Assembly: GCA_964429745.1 (NCBI GenBank)
Contig: CAYSDI010000124.1
Span: 1 to 7,858 of the forward strand
Length of the DNA: 7,858 nt
Direction: 5' to 3'
DNA from: WGOA01 sp964429745
GTDB lineage: Bacteria > Bacteroidota > Bacteroidia > Chitinophagales > BACL12
Shown: piece by piece, positions 1-6,432 of the stretch
How positions within the stretch are numbered: the first letter of the stretch is position 1
How the letters are laid out: the number at the start of each line of letters is the position of its first letter
Notes under the pieces: generated by a model
What the model was told of the DNA's origin: nothing
Seen by the model: only the letters and a program-made list of their open reading frames with translations
Databases searched by the model: none
Made by a program: the position numbers and the translations under genes

Positions 1-781
1 CGCCGCTGCTGCCGCCACTGCCGAAACCACCAAAGCCACCGCCAAAACCGCCGAGTCCCCCACCTCGATGGCTGGTCCATCCACGGCCCGTGTAGGTGGC
101 CATATGCTCTACTTTGGAGGCAAAGAACATAAAGAGCGCTATGATGATGCCCATGATGAAGATCACGATAATGAGGGGTATTGGACTTTCGTCGTCTTCC
201 ACGGCGTCGTACTGACCGGCAAAAATCTGGATGATGGCATCGGTTCCGCGGTCCAGGCCGTCGTAAAAGAGGCCTTCTTTAAAGGCAGGAACGATAATGC
301 CATCCACAACGCGGCCAGCGAGCGCGGCATCCATTTGCACCAACGCCCCGCGCCCCACCTGGATGCTCACATCACCGGAGGTGGAGCCCTTGCGAGGCTT
401 GATGGCAATGACCACACCGTTGTCGCGGCCTTCCTGCCCGATCCCCCAGGCTTCGCCGACCAATGCCCCGAATTGTGACGCAGGCATGCCGCAAAGGTCG
501 GGATGCACCACAATAACGATCTGCACTGAAGTTGAATCGTCCTGCGAAATGAGTTTGCTTTCCAGCGCGGCTTCCTCCTGTGCAGTGAGCATGTTGGTGC
601 CCCCAAGCTGGTGCACCAGACCTTCCGACCGGTCCGGGCGCTCCGGCGGGCAGGGGCTTTGCGCAGAAAGAGGCGCCAAACCCAAGAGCAGGATCAGCAA
701 CAAAACCGCAGCCGGATGCAAAGCCCGGATCAGGGCCTTGGAGCCGATGACCAAACGGTTACTGGCCCAGAGAAAGTTCAT
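1..781 (-). CDS. Secreted membrane-anchored TPM-domain protein (YgcG-like), 3' end outside window
   Basis: Reading leftward from an ATG at 781 gives 260 residues, still open at the window edge. Residues 1-40 look like a signal peptide: a basic start, a Leu-rich core at about 24-36, and an SA|Q cleavage site near 40. A TPM domain spans roughly 55-190, with the hallmark WGIGQEGRDNGVVIAI at 112-127 and a conserved AxxAGRVVDGIIVPAFKEG stretch around 152-170. A single hydrophobic helix follows at about 201-221, then a tail of GGF/GGL repeats from about 239 to the edge. The domain should therefore face the periplasm and be anchored by the later helix. The start overlaps the upstream TPM gene by 23 bases, which suggests translational coupling. 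TPM domains have been linked to phosphatase activity and photosystem II repair in plants. The bacterial role is not settled and no substrate can be read from the sequence. The Gly-rich tail is common in this family. Confidence 0.9.
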   Translation of the reverse strand, partial: MNFLWASNRLVIGSKALIRALHPAAVLLLILLLGLAPLSAQSPCPPERPDRSEGLVHQLGGTNMLTAQEEAALESKLISQDDSTSVQIVIVVHPDLCGMPASQFGALVGEAWGIGQEGRDNGVVIAIKPRKGSTSGDVSIQVGRGALVQMDAALAGRVVDGIIVPAFKEGLFYDGLDRGTDAIIQIFAGQYDAVEDDESPIPLIIVIFIMGIIIALFMFFASKVEHMATYTGRGWTSHRGGGLGGFGGGFGGFGSGGSSG

Positions 782-1205
782 CGCTCAGTTCGTTCCGGTC
801 GCGGGCACCGGTATGAGGAAAATGTTGGTGAAGCAACCTACCAGCTTCTTCCACGGCCGTGCAGAGCCCGTCGGCGAAGCGCCCAGCGCGAAAATCGCTT
901 TCCATGCGGGTCTTCATCTGGTCCCAAAAACCATCGGGGACTGCGGCATTGATGCCCTGATCGCCCAGCACGGCAAAGCGATGGTCTTTGACGGCCAGGT
1001 AAAAGAGCACGCCGTTGCGGGCTTCGGTTTTGGTCATGCCGAGCTTTTCAAACAAGGCGGCTGCCCGTAAGAAAGGGTCGCCCCCATCGCAGTGGTCCTC
1101 CAGGTGAATCCGGATTTCGCCCGACGTCTGCAGCTCGGCAGCTCGAATGGCTGCAACGATGCGCTCATCATCCGCTTTAGAGAAAAAAGTACCGGCGTGG
1201 CTCAT
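759..1205 (-). CDS. Small TPM-domain protein, no signal peptide or membrane helix
   Basis: This gene encodes 148 residues. It shows the pattern of the short TPM family found beside LemA: IVAAIRAAELQTSGEIRIHLE at 16-36 (a helix, then the first strand), LFEKLGMTKTEARNGVLFYL at 51-70, and RFAVLGDQGI at 76-85. FW at 93-94 precedes the amphipathic helices at the end. There is no N-terminal hydrophobic segment and no later membrane helix, so the protein is probably cytoplasmic or peripheral, unlike its secreted neighbour. The ATG lies 15 bases after the lemA stop codon, and its end overlaps the next TPM gene by 23 bases, placing it in the middle of a three-gene operon. Biochemical function is unknown. 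Family assignment is firm; any phosphatase claim would be extrapolation from plant TPM proteins. Confidence 0.9.
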   Translation of the reverse strand: MSHAGTFFSKADDERIVAAIRAAELQTSGEIRIHLEDHCDGGDPFLRAAALFEKLGMTKTEARNGVLFYLAVKDHRFAVLGDQGINAAVPDGFWDQMKTRMESDFRAGRFADGLCTAVEEAGRLLHQHFPHTGARDRNELSDELSLGQ

Positions 1206-1220
1206 GGTTTTAAGGCTTGC

Positions 1221-1817
1221 TTAGTCAAAGCTGACTTCCGGGGCATTTTCCGCGCCTGCTTCCGCCTCAAAGAGCGAACGCTGAGCAAATCCGAAGATGC
1301 CTGCAAAGAGGTTGTTGGGAAACTGCCGGATATACTTATTGTAACCAGTGCTGGTGTTGTTAAAGGCGTCGCGTTCGAACTTGATTTGGTTCTCCGTGCT
1401 GGCCAGTTCGTGCTGCAAATCGGCGAAACGGGCATCCGCTTTTAGCTCGGGGTAGCGCTCTACTGTAACCAACAGGCGGGACAAGGCCCCGGACAACTGT
1501 CCCTGAGCTTGCTGAAATTGCGCCATGGCTTCCGGCGTGAGGTTGGCCGGGTCTACCTGTAGGTTAGTGACCTGCTGGCGAGCTTCGATGACTTTGGTGA
1601 GCGTTTCCTGTTCAAAATCGGCATAGCCTTTTACCGTATTGACCAGGTTGGGAATCAGGTCGGAACGGCGCTGGTAGGCCGTCTGCACCTTGGCCCAGGA
1701 ATTCTGGACTTCGGTATCCAAACTAATGATTCGGTTGTACTTGCCAACGCCGGTCATGATAATCAGGCCAATGACGCCGACGGCGACTAATAGGATGATT
1801 AGGTTCTTGCTGCTCAT
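1221..1817 (-). CDS. lemA: LemA-family membrane protein
   Basis: The protein has 198 residues, the usual LemA length. One membrane segment lies at about 5-23, followed by the family signature YNRIISLDTEVQNSWAKVQ at 27-45 and RRSDLIPNLVNTVKGYA at 50-66. The later conserved helices carry RYPELKAD at 121-128, a TEN at 141-143, and FN plus YN..I..FP in 152-167. LemA proteins are membrane-anchored, largely helical bundles with the N-terminus outside. Their cellular role is poorly defined, but they recur next to TPM-domain genes, as here. It is the first gene of the leftward operon and is divergent from the AhpD-like gene. No good Shine-Dalgarno precedes the ATG, as is usual in Bacteroidota; the start is chosen because the membrane segment follows directly. 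The C-terminal 17 residues are acidic and variable. Confidence 0.95.
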   Translation of the reverse strand: MSSKNLIILLVAVGVIGLIIMTGVGKYNRIISLDTEVQNSWAKVQTAYQRRSDLIPNLVNTVKGYADFEQETLTKVIEARQQVTNLQVDPANLTPEAMAQFQQAQGQLSGALSRLLVTVERYPELKADARFADLQHELASTENQIKFERDAFNNTSTGYNKYIRQFPNNLFAGIFGFAQRSLFEAEAGAENAPEVSFD

Positions 1818-1848
1818 GGGTTGAAGTCCGTTTCTGGCTCGGACGACC

Positions 1849-1856
1849 CGAAATTA
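1849..1856 (-). promoter_or_regulatory. Possible -7 promoter element for the lemA operon
   Basis: On the minus strand the sequence reads TAATTTCG, seven of eight matches to the Bacteroidota -7 consensus TAnnTTTG counting the free positions. It would place transcription start about 25 bases before the lemA ATG. I could not find a convincing -33 TTTG partner, so this is tentative. Confidence 0.25.
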
Positions 1857-1871
1857 CCCATTGTGAAGGAC

Positions 1872-1914
1872 TTGGGGGTCATTAAGCCGCAGTTGGGGGT
1901 AAAGCCCCCGCGGC
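1872..1914. promoter_or_regulatory. Direct repeat and bulged GC hairpin in the divergent gap
   Basis: TTGGGGGT occurs at 1872-1879 and again at 1893-1900, a 21-base period (about two helical turns). The second copy is part of a hairpin: outer arms GCCGC (1886-1890) and GCGGC (1910-1914), a four-base bulge AGTT (1891-1894), inner arms GGGGG (1895-1899) and CCCCC (1905-1909), and loop TAAAG. On the plus strand it is followed by ATTTTG, giving a terminator-like look. It sits between divergently transcribed starts, however, so no gene ends here. An operator, or an attenuator in a long leader of the AhpD-like gene, would fit better. What is seen is the pairing; the role is inferred. Confidence 0.45.
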
Positions 1915-1922
1915 ATTTTGGC

Positions 1923-1930
1923 TAATTTAG
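1923..1930 (+). promoter_or_regulatory. Possible -7 promoter element for the AhpD-like gene
   Basis: TAATTTAG matches the Bacteroidota TAnnTTTG element at all but one position and lies 30 bases before the ATG at 1960, a reasonable spacing for a short leader. There is no clear -33 TTTG at the expected distance. If it is used, the hairpin at 1886-1914 would be upstream of the transcript and would act as DNA, not RNA. Confidence 0.25.
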
Positions 1931-1959
1931 ACGTTCGTTACAGACTTAACTACCCCGTC

Positions 1960-2499
1960 ATGGCAAAAGCAGAGAAGCCCTCAAAACCCAAAAGCAGCAA
2001 ATCCAAGGCCACCGCCAAGGTTTCCAAGGGAAAAGGCAGCAAGGCGAAAGCAACAGCATCGCAACATCCAGAAGCCCCGGTTTCAACCGAAGGGATGGAA
2101 CAGGCAACGCCAAACGACCAGCATGCGCATGCTGAACCGCATTCCTCATCGCAAGCTGAAAATCCGGTTCAAGCGTTTAACGCCTACCGCAGCCGGATGA
2201 ATGATAAAATGACGGCACAGGGCAACAAGGTACTCAACCGCCTGTTCAACCTGGATACCAATGCCTACGCAGAAGGCGAACTGCCCGCCGTTACCAAAGA
2301 GATGCTCGGGCTGGTGGCCTCGATGGTGCTTAGATGCGACGATTGCATTAAGTACCACCTGGGCAAGTGCCATGAACTTGGGGTAAGCACGGGGCAAATG
2401 ATGGAGATTTTTGCTGTGGCCAACATTGTGGGCGGCACGATCGTCATTCCTCATACCCGCCGTGCGCTGGAGTATTGGGAAGCGCTGCGGGAAGCATAG
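1960..2499 (+). CDS. AhpD-like / carboxymuconolactone decarboxylase family protein with basic N-terminal tail
   Basis: From the ATG at 1960 the product has 179 residues. A TTG at 1918 in the same frame would add 14 residues but overlaps the promoter-like region, and the tail from 1960 begins naturally with MAKAEKP. Residues 1-34 are almost entirely Lys, Ala, Ser, Gly and Thr (histone-H1-like), followed by a Gln/His/Glu-rich linker to about 68. The folded domain covers about 70-179. It contains E114, C126, C129 and H133, reproducing the spacing of the AhpD catalytic set (Glu, 12 residues on CxxC, then His four after the second Cys), so thiol-based peroxidase or disulfide reductase chemistry is plausible. 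An extra C137 is present. The later GGTIVIPHTRRAL stretch (158-170) is typical of the family. No partner gene (peroxiredoxin or lipoamide enzyme) is adjacent, so the true substrate is unknown. It has no signal peptide and should be cytoplasmic. Confidence 0.88.
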   Translation: MAKAEKPSKPKSSKSKATAKVSKGKGSKAKATASQHPEAPVSTEGMEQATPNDQHAHAEPHSSSQAENPVQAFNAYRSRMNDKMTAQGNKVLNRLFNLDTNAYAEGELPAVTKEMLGLVASMVLRCDDCIKYHLGKCHELGVSTGQMMEIFAVANIVGGTIVIPHTRRALEYWEALREA

Positions 2500-2551
2500 C
2501 CCAATGCAGCCAAAAAGCCAGGGCAGTTCGGATTGAGGTGATGGATGCAAT

Positions 2552-2596
2552 CATAACATTTATTATTCAGCCCGTTTCACCATAACATATTATTTT
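2552..2596 (+). repeat. AT-rich imperfect direct repeat just upstream of polA
   Basis: CATAACATTTATTATT at 2552-2567 is echoed by CATAACATATTATTTT at 2581-2596. The first eight bases are identical and the starts are 29 bases apart; the second copy ends two bases before the polA ATG. The stretch is strikingly AT-rich between GC-richer coding regions and probably contains the polA promoter and leader. No Shine-Dalgarno is visible. I could not fit a good TAnnTTTG box, so the function is undetermined. Confidence 0.4.
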
Positions 2597-2598
2597 AT

Positions 2599-5469
2599 AT
2601 GGCGCGCAACAACCGCCTCTTTTTGCTGGATGCCTATGCCCTGATCTACCGGGCACATTTTGGCTTTGTGCGCAATCCGCTCATCAACTCCAAGGGCATG
2701 AACGTGAGCGCCATCCAGGGCTTCCTGAACACTCTGCTGGATGTAAAGAAAAAAGAAGACCCCAGCCACCTGGCGGTCTTCTTCGATTTGGGTGCCACAA
2801 ACCGGGAAGCCGAGCACAGCTTTTACAAAGCCAATCGGCAGGAAACCCCGGAAGACATCAAAATAGCCGTGCCCATCATCAAGGAAATTCTGAACGCCTA
2901 TCACATTCCGGTGGTGGAACTGGAAGGTTACGAGGCCGATGACCTGATCGGCACTATTGCCAAAAAAGCAGAGCGGCAAGGCTACCAGGTGTACATGGTC
3001 ACGCCGGACAAAGACTACGGGCAATTGATCAGCCCCAACATTTTCATGTACAAACCGCCTTTCATGGGCAACCCGCATGAAATCCTTGGGGTGCCTGAAA
3101 TTCTGGCCAAATGGGAGATCAAAGACCCCGAACAGGTCATTGACATTCTGGCCCTCATGGGCGATGCAGTGGACAACATTCCGGGCATTCCCAAAGTGGG
3201 GCCTAAGACGGCCATGAAATTGATCGGCGAGTACGGCAATCTGGAAGCGGTGCTGGCTGATGCCGCCAACATCAAAGGCAAACTCGGCGAAAACCTGCGC
3301 GAGTTCGCAGAGCAGGGCCGCATTTCCAAAATGTTGGCCACCATCATTCTGGATGCGCCCATCGAGTTTGACGAAGACGACTACCTGCTGGAAGAACCGG
3401 ATCGCGAGCGGTTGGCAGCCATATTTACCGAACTGGAATTTCGCACGTTGGGCCGCCGCATTCTGGGCGAAGAGTTCTCGGTCAACGCGGGCTCGGAGGC
3501 GAGAGCCGCACGACCGGTCACGCCACTGACCTTGCGCAACAGCGAGCCGGAAACCAACCGCCAGATGAACCTCTTTGGCGAGCCGGTCGCGGACACCCCG
3601 GCCGCCCGGCCCACAGTAGCCCATGCGCTAGCGCGCGCAACAGAATTATCAGGCGGTAAAAATCTGGCCAACACGGCGCACACTTATCACCTTGCCGATA
3701 CGCCGGAAAAACGCGCCGAACTTGTGGCAGCCCTGAGCCGCCAGACGCTCATTTGTCTGGATACCGAAACCACCGGAACGGATCCCAATACGGCCGAACT
3801 GGTGGGCATGAGTTTCAGTTGGAAAACGGGCGAAGGGTGGTACGTTCCGCTCCCGGCCGCGTCTGACAAAGCCAAGGCCATCGCTGCTGAGTTTGCCGGG
3901 CCACTAGGCGATCCAGCCATCACCAAAGTAGGCCAGAACCTGAAGTACGACTTGCTGGTTTTGCGCTGGCACGATGTGGAAGTCGGCGGTCCGCTGCGCG
4001 ACACCATGATCGCGCACTACCTGCTCGAGCCCGAGAAGCGGCACAAAATGGACTACCTGGCGGAGAGTTACTTAGGCTATTCGCCCAAACCTATTGAAGA
4101 CCTGATCGGGCGCAAGGGCAAGGGCCAGTTAACCATGCGCGATGTGGACGTAGAGCGGGTTGCCGAATACGCGGCAGAAGACGCCGACATTACGCTGCAA
4201 TTGCAAGGTGTTTTTGCGCCAATGTTGAAAGAACAGGGCATTGAATCGCTGTACGAAAGCGTGGAATTGCCGCTGCTTCGCGTGTTGGCTGACCTGGAGT
4301 TCGAAGGCGTGGCCATAGACCGCAAGTTCCTGGACGCCTATTCCACCGAAATGGGCAAAGACCAGGCGCGCATTGAAGCCGAAGTGTACGAATTGGCCGG
4401 GGTCAAATTCAACCTCGATTCGCCAAAACAACTTGGCGACGTGCTGTTTGAAAAAATGGGCGTGGAATACAAGGGCAAGAAAACCAAAACGGGGCAGTAC
4501 TCTACGGCCGAAGACGTGTTGACCCGCCTGGCCGGTGAAGCTCCCATTGTGCAAAAAGTGCTGGAGTACCGCGAAATCGGCAAGCTGAAATCAACGTACG
4601 TGGATGCGTTGCCGAGCCTGATCAACCCGCGCACCGGCCGGGTGCACAGCACGTTCAGCCAAACCGTTGCCGCCACCGGACGCCTGAGTTCCAACAATCC
4701 CAACCTGCAGAACATCCCAATCCGCACCGCGCGCGGCCGCGAAATTCGCAAGGCGTTCGTGCCACGTAACAAAGATTATGTTTTGCTCAGCGCGGACTAC
4801 AGCCAGATTGAACTGCGCATCATCGCCGCGCTCTCCGGCGACACCGCCATGCTCGAAGCCTTCAAATCCGGGCAGGACATTCACGCGGCCACCGCCGCCA
4901 AAGTGTACGGCGTGCCCCTGGAATCCGTCAGTTCAGACATGCGGCGCAAAGCCAAAATGGTCAACTTCGGCATCATCTACGGCATCTCCGGGTTTGGCCT
5001 CAGCCAGCGCCTGTCGGTGCCGCGCAAGGAAGCTGATGAACTGATCACCAACTATTTTCAAACCTATCCGGGCATTCGCCAGTTCATGCATGAAACGGTG
5101 GAAAAGGCGCGCAGCCAGGGCTACATCGAAACTATTTTACACCGCCGTCGCTACCTCGCCGACATCGACTCGCGCAACCAAACCCTGCGCGGTCAGGCCG
5201 AGCGCAACGCCATCAACAGCCCTATTCAGGGCTCTGCCGCTGACCTGATCAAGCTGGCCATGATCAATATCCAGGCCGAAATGAAAAAACTGGGCATGCG
5301 CTCGCGCATGACCCTGCAGGTGCATGACGAATTGGTTTTTGACGCCCTGCGCAGCGAAGTGGACGAGCTCAAGCCCATGGTCATCGAGAAAATGCGCAAC
5401 GCCTACGACCTTGGTGTGCCGCTGGACGTGGAAGCCGGAGCCGGCGAAAACTGGCTGGAGGCGCATTGA
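2599..5469 (+). CDS. polA: DNA polymerase I
   Basis: This 956-residue protein is a complete Pol I, slightly longer than the E. coli enzyme (928), that fills gaps and removes RNA primers during replication and repair. The 5' nuclease domain (about 1-295) has acidic metal ligands at D11, D63, E112, D114, D115, D137, D139, D189 and D192, and the helix-hairpin-helix IPGIPKVGPKTA at 194-205. A low-similarity linker spans about 296-360. The 3'-5' exonuclease domain (about 365-535) appears active: DTET at 388-391, NLKYD ending at D451, and YAAED with Y524 and D528. The polymerase domain has motif A SADYSQIELR (731-740, D733), the O-helix with R782, K786, F790 and Y794, and motif C VHDE (908-911, D910). 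F790 equals E. coli F762, numbering shifted by 28. The start is supported by the standard NRLFLLDAYALIYRAH opening. It is apparently transcribed alone. A long antisense open frame over 2590-3624 is only a codon-bias shadow. Confidence 0.98.
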   Translation: MARNNRLFLLDAYALIYRAHFGFVRNPLINSKGMNVSAIQGFLNTLLDVKKKEDPSHLAVFFDLGATNREAEHSFYKANRQETPEDIKIAVPIIKEILNAYHIPVVELEGYEADDLIGTIAKKAERQGYQVYMVTPDKDYGQLISPNIFMYKPPFMGNPHEILGVPEILAKWEIKDPEQVIDILALMGDAVDNIPGIPKVGPKTAMKLIGEYGNLEAVLADAANIKGKLGENLREFAEQGRISKMLATIILDAPIEFDEDDYLLEEPDRERLAAIFTELEFRTLGRRILGEEFSVNAGSEARAARPVTPLTLRNSEPETNRQMNLFGEPVADTPAARPTVAHALARATELSGGKNLANTAHTYHLADTPEKRAELVAALSRQTLICLDTETTGTDPNTAELVGMSFSWKTGEGWYVPLPAASDKAKAIAAEFAGPLGDPAITKVGQNLKYDLLVLRWHDVEVGGPLRDTMIAHYLLEPEKRHKMDYLAESYLGYSPKPIEDLIGRKGKGQLTMRDVDVERVAEYAAEDADITLQLQGVFAPMLKEQGIESLYESVELPLLRVLADLEFEGVAIDRKFLDAYSTEMGKDQARIEAEVYELAGVKFNLDSPKQLGDVLFEKMGVEYKGKKTKTGQYSTAEDVLTRLAGEAPIVQKVLEYREIGKLKSTYVDALPSLINPRTGRVHSTFSQTVAATGRLSSNNPNLQNIPIRTARGREIRKAFVPRNKDYVLLSADYSQIELRIIAALSGDTAMLEAFKSGQDIHAATAAKVYGVPLESVSSDMRRKAKMVNFGIIYGISGFGLSQRLSVPRKEADELITNYFQTYPGIRQFMHETVEKARSQGYIETILHRRRYLADIDSRNQTLRGQAERNAINSPIQGSAADLIKLAMINIQAEMKKLGMRSRMTLQVHDELVFDALRSEVDELKPMVIEKMRNAYDLGVPLDVEAGAGENWLEAH

Positions 5470-5517
5470 TACGCGAGCAAATTGCGTGTTGTGGACTAAC
5501 TTGAACAAAACTTCGCC

Positions 5518-5748
5518 ATGGAACTGTTTGAACGCATTACCAGTAGCCCGGAAGTGATGAGGGGTAACCCTACGATCCGCAATATGCGGTTTTCAGTAGC
5601 TCAATTGCTAGAGTTGCTTGCTGGTGGAATGTCCTTCCAGGATATCCTGCGTGACTACCCATACCTTGAGCAGGAGGATATTCAAGCTTGCCTTGCCTAT
5701 GCGGCGATGATCGCCAACACGAAAACAATTCGAAAGCTAAGTGCGTGA
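5518..5748 (+). CDS. DUF433-family antitoxin
   Basis: A 76-residue protein that matches the DUF433 family throughout: ITSSPEVMRGNPTIRNMRFSV at 7-27 (family form I..dPevm.GkPvIrgtRi.V), LLELLAGGMSFQDILRDYPYL at 30-50, and EDIQACLAYAA at 53-63. These are small helical proteins with a winged-helix-like DNA-binding core, usually paired with a DUF5615 PIN-type nuclease as a toxin-antitoxin module. The pairing holds here: its TGA stop shares four bases (GTGA) with the GTG start of the next gene. By analogy it should bind and neutralise the toxin and repress its own promoter. It starts 48 bases after polA ends, in a gap without visible terminator, Shine-Dalgarno or strong promoter motif. Confidence 0.9.
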   Translation: MELFERITSSPEVMRGNPTIRNMRFSVAQLLELLAGGMSFQDILRDYPYLEQEDIQACLAYAAMIANTKTIRKLSA

Positions 5749-5993
5749 AATTCCTTCTTGATACTAAATTGCCACCACTTTTAGCGGACTTCCTATCAAA
5801 CAAAGGGTTTGACAGCATTCATACTACGCACTTTGAAAATGGCCATTTATTAACCGATCGTGCTATAATAAGTATTGCAAAGGAGCATGAGCGAATTATT
5901 GTCACGAAGGATTCCGACTTTTTTGAACAATTTATGTTTCATGACCCCACCAAAATTCTTTCGCCAAGGCCCCGTAGGCGCACTCATGGATGA
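5745..5993 (+). CDS. DUF5615 PIN-like toxin, C-terminally truncated
   Basis: The GTG at 5745 gives VKFLLDTKLPPLLADFL, exactly where DUF5615 proteins normally begin; an in-frame ATG at 5688 would add 19 unrelated residues inside the antitoxin gene. The product is 82 residues, whereas family members are generally about 105-120. The acidic residues expected of a PIN-like RNase are present: D6, D38 (LTDRAI), and D56 and D58 in VTKDSDF. Similarity fades after about residue 72 (PTKIL). The remaining ten residues, SPRPRRRTHG, are translated from what is DinB coding sequence in another frame, and the usual final strand and helices (ittGN-type motif and beyond) are missing. Positions 5761-5940 have only 66 G+C in 180, well below polA. 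It may be a decayed toxin or a functional short variant; decay seems likelier. Confidence 0.75.
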   Translation: MKFLLDTKLPPLLADFLSNKGFDSIHTTHFENGHLLTDRAIISIAKEHERIIVTKDSDFFEQFMFHDPTKILSPRPRRRTHG

Positions 5994-6432
5994 GTACGAA
6001 CGCGCTGCTGCGGATTTGCTTCAGGTGGTCAGGCACTTGAAGCAGCCAGACTATGAAGCAATAGTTGACACTGAAACCAAAGATCCTGATTGTCGCTCCA
6101 TTCAAACCATAATGAATCATATGGTCAGCTCCGGGTATGGATATGCCAATTCCCTTCGAAAAAAATTCGGGGCTGAGGGAACTTCGCGCAAGGATCGATA
6201 CGAAGTTTCTACCCCACAGGATGCCTGTGTTGAACTCAATCAAATGCTGGCTTACACCGTTGACACATTGACCAACCAATGGGAGATGACTGACGAAGAA
6301 GCCATTAAACCGGTGGCTAAGTTTTCATCGGGTCAGCAGTACGATTTTGAACAGCTAATGGAACACGCCATTGTGCATATACTTCGGCATCGCCGACAAA
6401 TTGAGATGTTTCTGATCAAGCTCAGTTCATGA
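5941..6432 (+). CDS. DinB-family metal-binding protein
   Basis: The ATG at 5941 gives 163 residues starting MTPPKFFRQGPVGALMDEYERAA, the typical opening of a Bacteroidota DinB subgroup. Longer in-frame starts back to 5875 lie inside the toxin gene and look unnatural. The protein is predicted as a four-helix bundle. The likely metal triad is H60 (IMNHMVSSGYGYAN) with H146 and H150 in the final helix (EHAIVHILRHRRQIEMFL); H142 is an extra nearby His. DinB/YfiT proteins are cytoplasmic, metal-dependent, and in some groups act as low-molecular-weight-thiol transferases. Nothing here identifies the substrate. The gene starts 53 bases inside the truncated toxin frame and ends in a four-base ATGA overlap with the peptidase gene, so it is probably co-translated with it. 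Its middle is AT-richer than polA (6061-6120 has 22 G+C in 60). Confidence 0.88.
   Translation: MTPPKFFRQGPVGALMDEYERAAADLLQVVRHLKQPDYEAIVDTETKDPDCRSIQTIMNHMVSSGYGYANSLRKKFGAEGTSRKDRYEVSTPQDACVELNQMLAYTVDTLTNQWEMTDEEAIKPVAKFSSGQQYDFEQLMEHAIVHILRHRRQIEMFLIKLSS

Noticed and set aside
1..60. Short GGC/GCC-type tandem repeat at the left edge
   Set aside because: It is the coding sequence of the Gly/Phe-rich tail of the TPM protein, common in that family, and not an independent repeat element.
297..1070. 257-codon open frame on the plus strand
   Set aside because: It is antisense to both TPM-domain genes, whose translations show clear family motifs; this one resembles no protein family.
1886..1920. 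Rho-independent terminator
   Set aside because: The hairpin and short T run look like one, but both flanking genes point away from it, so there is no transcript to end unless there is antisense or leader transcription.
2590..3624. 344-codon open frame on the minus strand
   Set aside because: It lies fully antisense to the well-conserved 5' nuclease part of polA, its translation is low-complexity His/Phe/Val-rich with no recognisable domain, and it is explained by codon bias.
5471..5487. ACGC/GCGT inverted repeat after polA as terminator
   Set aside because: Only four base pairs with a nine-base loop and no T run.
5137..5508. 123-codon minus-strand frame at the end of polA
   Set aside because: Antisense to the polymerase motif C region; no domain, and it is a shadow of biased codons.
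5864..5869. TATAAT preceded by TGC inside the toxin gene, a possible extended -10 for DinB
   Set aside because: Bacteroidota housekeeping promoters use TAnnTTTG instead, no -35 lies at proper spacing, and the region is AT-rich enough to give this by chance.
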